Assembly (NCBI GenBank): GCA_029251375.1
Contig: JAQXDL010000044.1
Coordinates: forward strand, 1 to 64,000
DNA: 64,000 nucleotides
Origin: Pseudomonadales bacterium
GTDB taxonomy: Bacteria > Pseudomonadota > Gammaproteobacteria > Pseudomonadales > Azotimanducaceae
Reading direction: 5' to 3'
The position numbers were made by a program, and so were the translations under genes. The notes under the pieces are model-generated. The model saw only the letters and a list, made by a program, of their open reading frames with translations, was not told where the DNA came from and ran no database searches. Positions within the stretch are counted from its first letter, which is position 1. Each line of letters begins with the position of its first letter. This document shows, piece by piece, positions 62,794 to 64,000 of this stretch.

Positions 62794-63447
62794 ATGATTG
62801 ATTTATACGATGCAATGAGCTCGTTACGTGCAGTTCGGCGGCTTAAGCCTGATCCGATTGCAGAAGATGTGCTTGAGCGGGTATTACAAGCTGCGGCGTG
62901 GGCGCCGACCGGTGGCAATATGCAACCCTTTAAAATCGTGGTTGCTGAAAGTGACGCGGTCAAAGCGCAAATCAAAACCCTCTACCATGAAGAGTGGCAC
63001 AAATATATTGCGCCGACACGTAACGGTTTGGATAAGCTCCCGGAGCAGGCTCGTGACGGCACACAGAAAATGATTCGAGCCGGAGACTACCTCGCTGAGC
63101 ATATGGAATCGACACCAGCGATTCTAATTTTCTGTTTCAACCCTGCCATGATGGCATTTACTGATGCGAATCTTGATCGTCCCTCAGTTGTCGGCGGCGG
63201 CTCAGTTTACACGGCAGTGCAAAACGTCATGTTGGCCTGTCGCGCCGAAGGTCTAGGATGTGTGCTGACAACCCTATTGTGTCTGCGTGAAAAGGAGCTC
63301 AAAGCAATATTAGGGATTCCTGATAAATGGGGTACCTGTGCGCATATTCCAATTGGATACCCGGTGCTAAAGGGGCATGGCCCAATTACTCGTCGCCCCC
63401 TAGGTAAGCTGACTTATCGTGATCAATGGGGTAGCAATTGGTCATAA
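62794..63447 (+). CDS. Nitroreductase-family protein
   Basis: 217 residues, FMN-binding. MSSLRAVRRLKPDPIAEDVLERVLQAAAWAPTGGNMQPFKIVV is the standard N-terminal FMN motif, and GGGSVYTAVQNVMLACRAEGLGCVLTT the second; GYPVLKGHGPITRRPL lies near the C-terminus. It reduces nitro, quinone or enone compounds with NAD(P)H, or could supply reduced flavin to the flavoprotein directly upstream (inference). It lies 25 bp after that gene with TAGGAA before the ATG, so it is in the same operon. Confidence 0.92.
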   Translation: MIDLYDAMSSLRAVRRLKPDPIAEDVLERVLQAAAWAPTGGNMQPFKIVVAESDAVKAQIKTLYHEEWHKYIAPTRNGLDKLPEQARDGTQKMIRAGDYLAEHMESTPAILIFCFNPAMMAFTDANLDRPSVVGGGSVYTAVQNVMLACRAEGLGCVLTTLLCLREKELKAILGIPDKWGTCAHIPIGYPVLKGHGPITRRPLGKLTYRDQWGSNWS

Positions 63448-63554
63448 GCGTCTCGATAGTTTTTCACGGGAAGCCGTGTTAGGTTAATTGTGTCTGATCG
63501 TGCAATTTGTTACGAAAATACCAAGTTATTTATTAACGAATCACTGGAGTTCTC

Positions 63555-64000
63555 ATGTCAAAGCCTTTTCCGAATCATCCTAACCTCAGCGGCGGGTACG
63601 CACCTATCCAGATGGAGTGTGACGCGAATAATCTGGTTGTTGAAGGCGAAATACCGAAGGACTTGTTTGGTACCTTCTATCGTAATGGACCTAATCCGCA
63701 GTTCGCGCCCAGAGGTAGTTATCACTGGTTTGGTGGCGATGGCATGATCCACGCATTTCATATTGAAAACGGTCGAGTATCTTATAAGAACCGTTGGCCT
63801 CGAACTGAAAAATGGCAAAAGGAACGGGACGCGGGGGAGAGCCTTTGGGGGTCACTCAATCCAATGGAAAATGACCCTTCTGTCGCAGGCCTCGAAACCG
63901 ATGGCAGTGCGAATACGAATATTATTTGGCATGCGGGTAAATTGCTGGCGTTGGAAGAAGGTCACGCGCCGTTTGAATTAGATCCGGTCACGCTAGAATC
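63555..64000 (+). CDS. Carotenoid oxygenase-family protein, 5-prime part
   Basis: 148 codons are in the window and the frame runs off its end without a stop. FGTFYRNGPNPQFAP, WFGGDGMIHAFHIENGRV and NTNIIWHAGKLLALEEGHAPFEL are hallmarks of the carotenoid cleavage dioxygenase/lignostilbene dioxygenase superfamily. The four iron-binding histidines mostly lie beyond the cut; only early segments can be seen. These non-heme iron enzymes split C=C bonds in carotenoids or stilbenes. GGAG at about 63546-63549 precedes ATG 63555. It follows the nitroreductase by 107 bp on the same strand. Confidence 0.9.
   Translation, partial: MSKPFPNHPNLSGGYAPIQMECDANNLVVEGEIPKDLFGTFYRNGPNPQFAPRGSYHWFGGDGMIHAFHIENGRVSYKNRWPRTEKWQKERDAGESLWGSLNPMENDPSVAGLETDGSANTNIIWHAGKLLALEEGHAPFELDPVTLE

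Overview
The window looks like chromosomal DNA of a free-living, probably marine, Gammaproteobacterium with moderate G+C. The basis is family content, not a database match: a TorF-type (TIGR02001) porin, an OprO/P porin, a SulP/beta-carbonic anhydrase pair, purT, proteobacterial ppc, an RND pump, and many single-gene lipid and xenobiotic catabolic enzymes. I found no rRNA, tRNA, CRISPR array, prophage or intact insertion sequence. The DNA is densely coding, with several intergenic stretches of 0.3 to 1 kb that hold no convincing gene.

Layout. 0.1-6.3 kb: a DUF1993 protein, then an ArsR regulator, beta-carbonic anhydrase and SulP transporter operon (bicarbonate handling), then an OprO/P-like porin. 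7.3-14.6 kb: a TorF-type porin behind a near-consensus sigma-54 promoter, an SDR, a truncated amidohydrolase relic, a DM13 protein, a cytochrome P450 and a full-length D-aminoacylase-type amidohydrolase. A diverged direct repeat of about 85 bp brackets the P450. 15-21.3 kb: a TetR gene divergent from a BASS transporter, FAH-family hydrolase, NADP-dependent reductase, MFS transporter and DUF1330 protein. 21.8-28.9 kb: a double DsbA/HCCA-isomerase-like protein with a TetR regulator, divergent from a sulfatase, haloalkane dehalogenase and membrane protein operon, with a perfect 17-bp palindrome between them; then RidA and a small lipoprotein. 29-39.6 kb: mostly housekeeping genes (peroxiredoxin, acyl-CoA synthetase, purT, ppc, SDR, zinc ribbon, Pcp-like peptidase, zinc ADH, acyltransferase).

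40-52.2 kb is the most unusual region. It holds an exported TPR-CHAT (caspase-like) protein of 1231 residues, a YegD-like Hsp70, an exported FG-GAP protein overlapping the Hsp70 gene, then an ECF sigma factor, a membrane protein that is probably its anti-sigma factor, a DUF4097 protein and a convergent M16 protease. 52.7-64 kb: an alpha/beta hydrolase; a FadR-type regulator, membrane-fusion protein and RND pump operon; and, divergent from it, catabolic genes (enoyl-CoA hydratase, PEP mutase/isocitrate lyase family, acyl-CoA dehydrogenase-like flavoprotein, nitroreductase, carotenoid oxygenase cut by the window end). The divergent promoter carries three FadR-type operator cores spaced exactly 14 bp apart.

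Two themes recur. Divergent regulator/enzyme pairs have visible palindromic operators, and many spacers carry short tandem duplications (9-15 bp units) or long perfect hairpins without U-tracts. All functional calls are from family motifs read by eye; no search was run.
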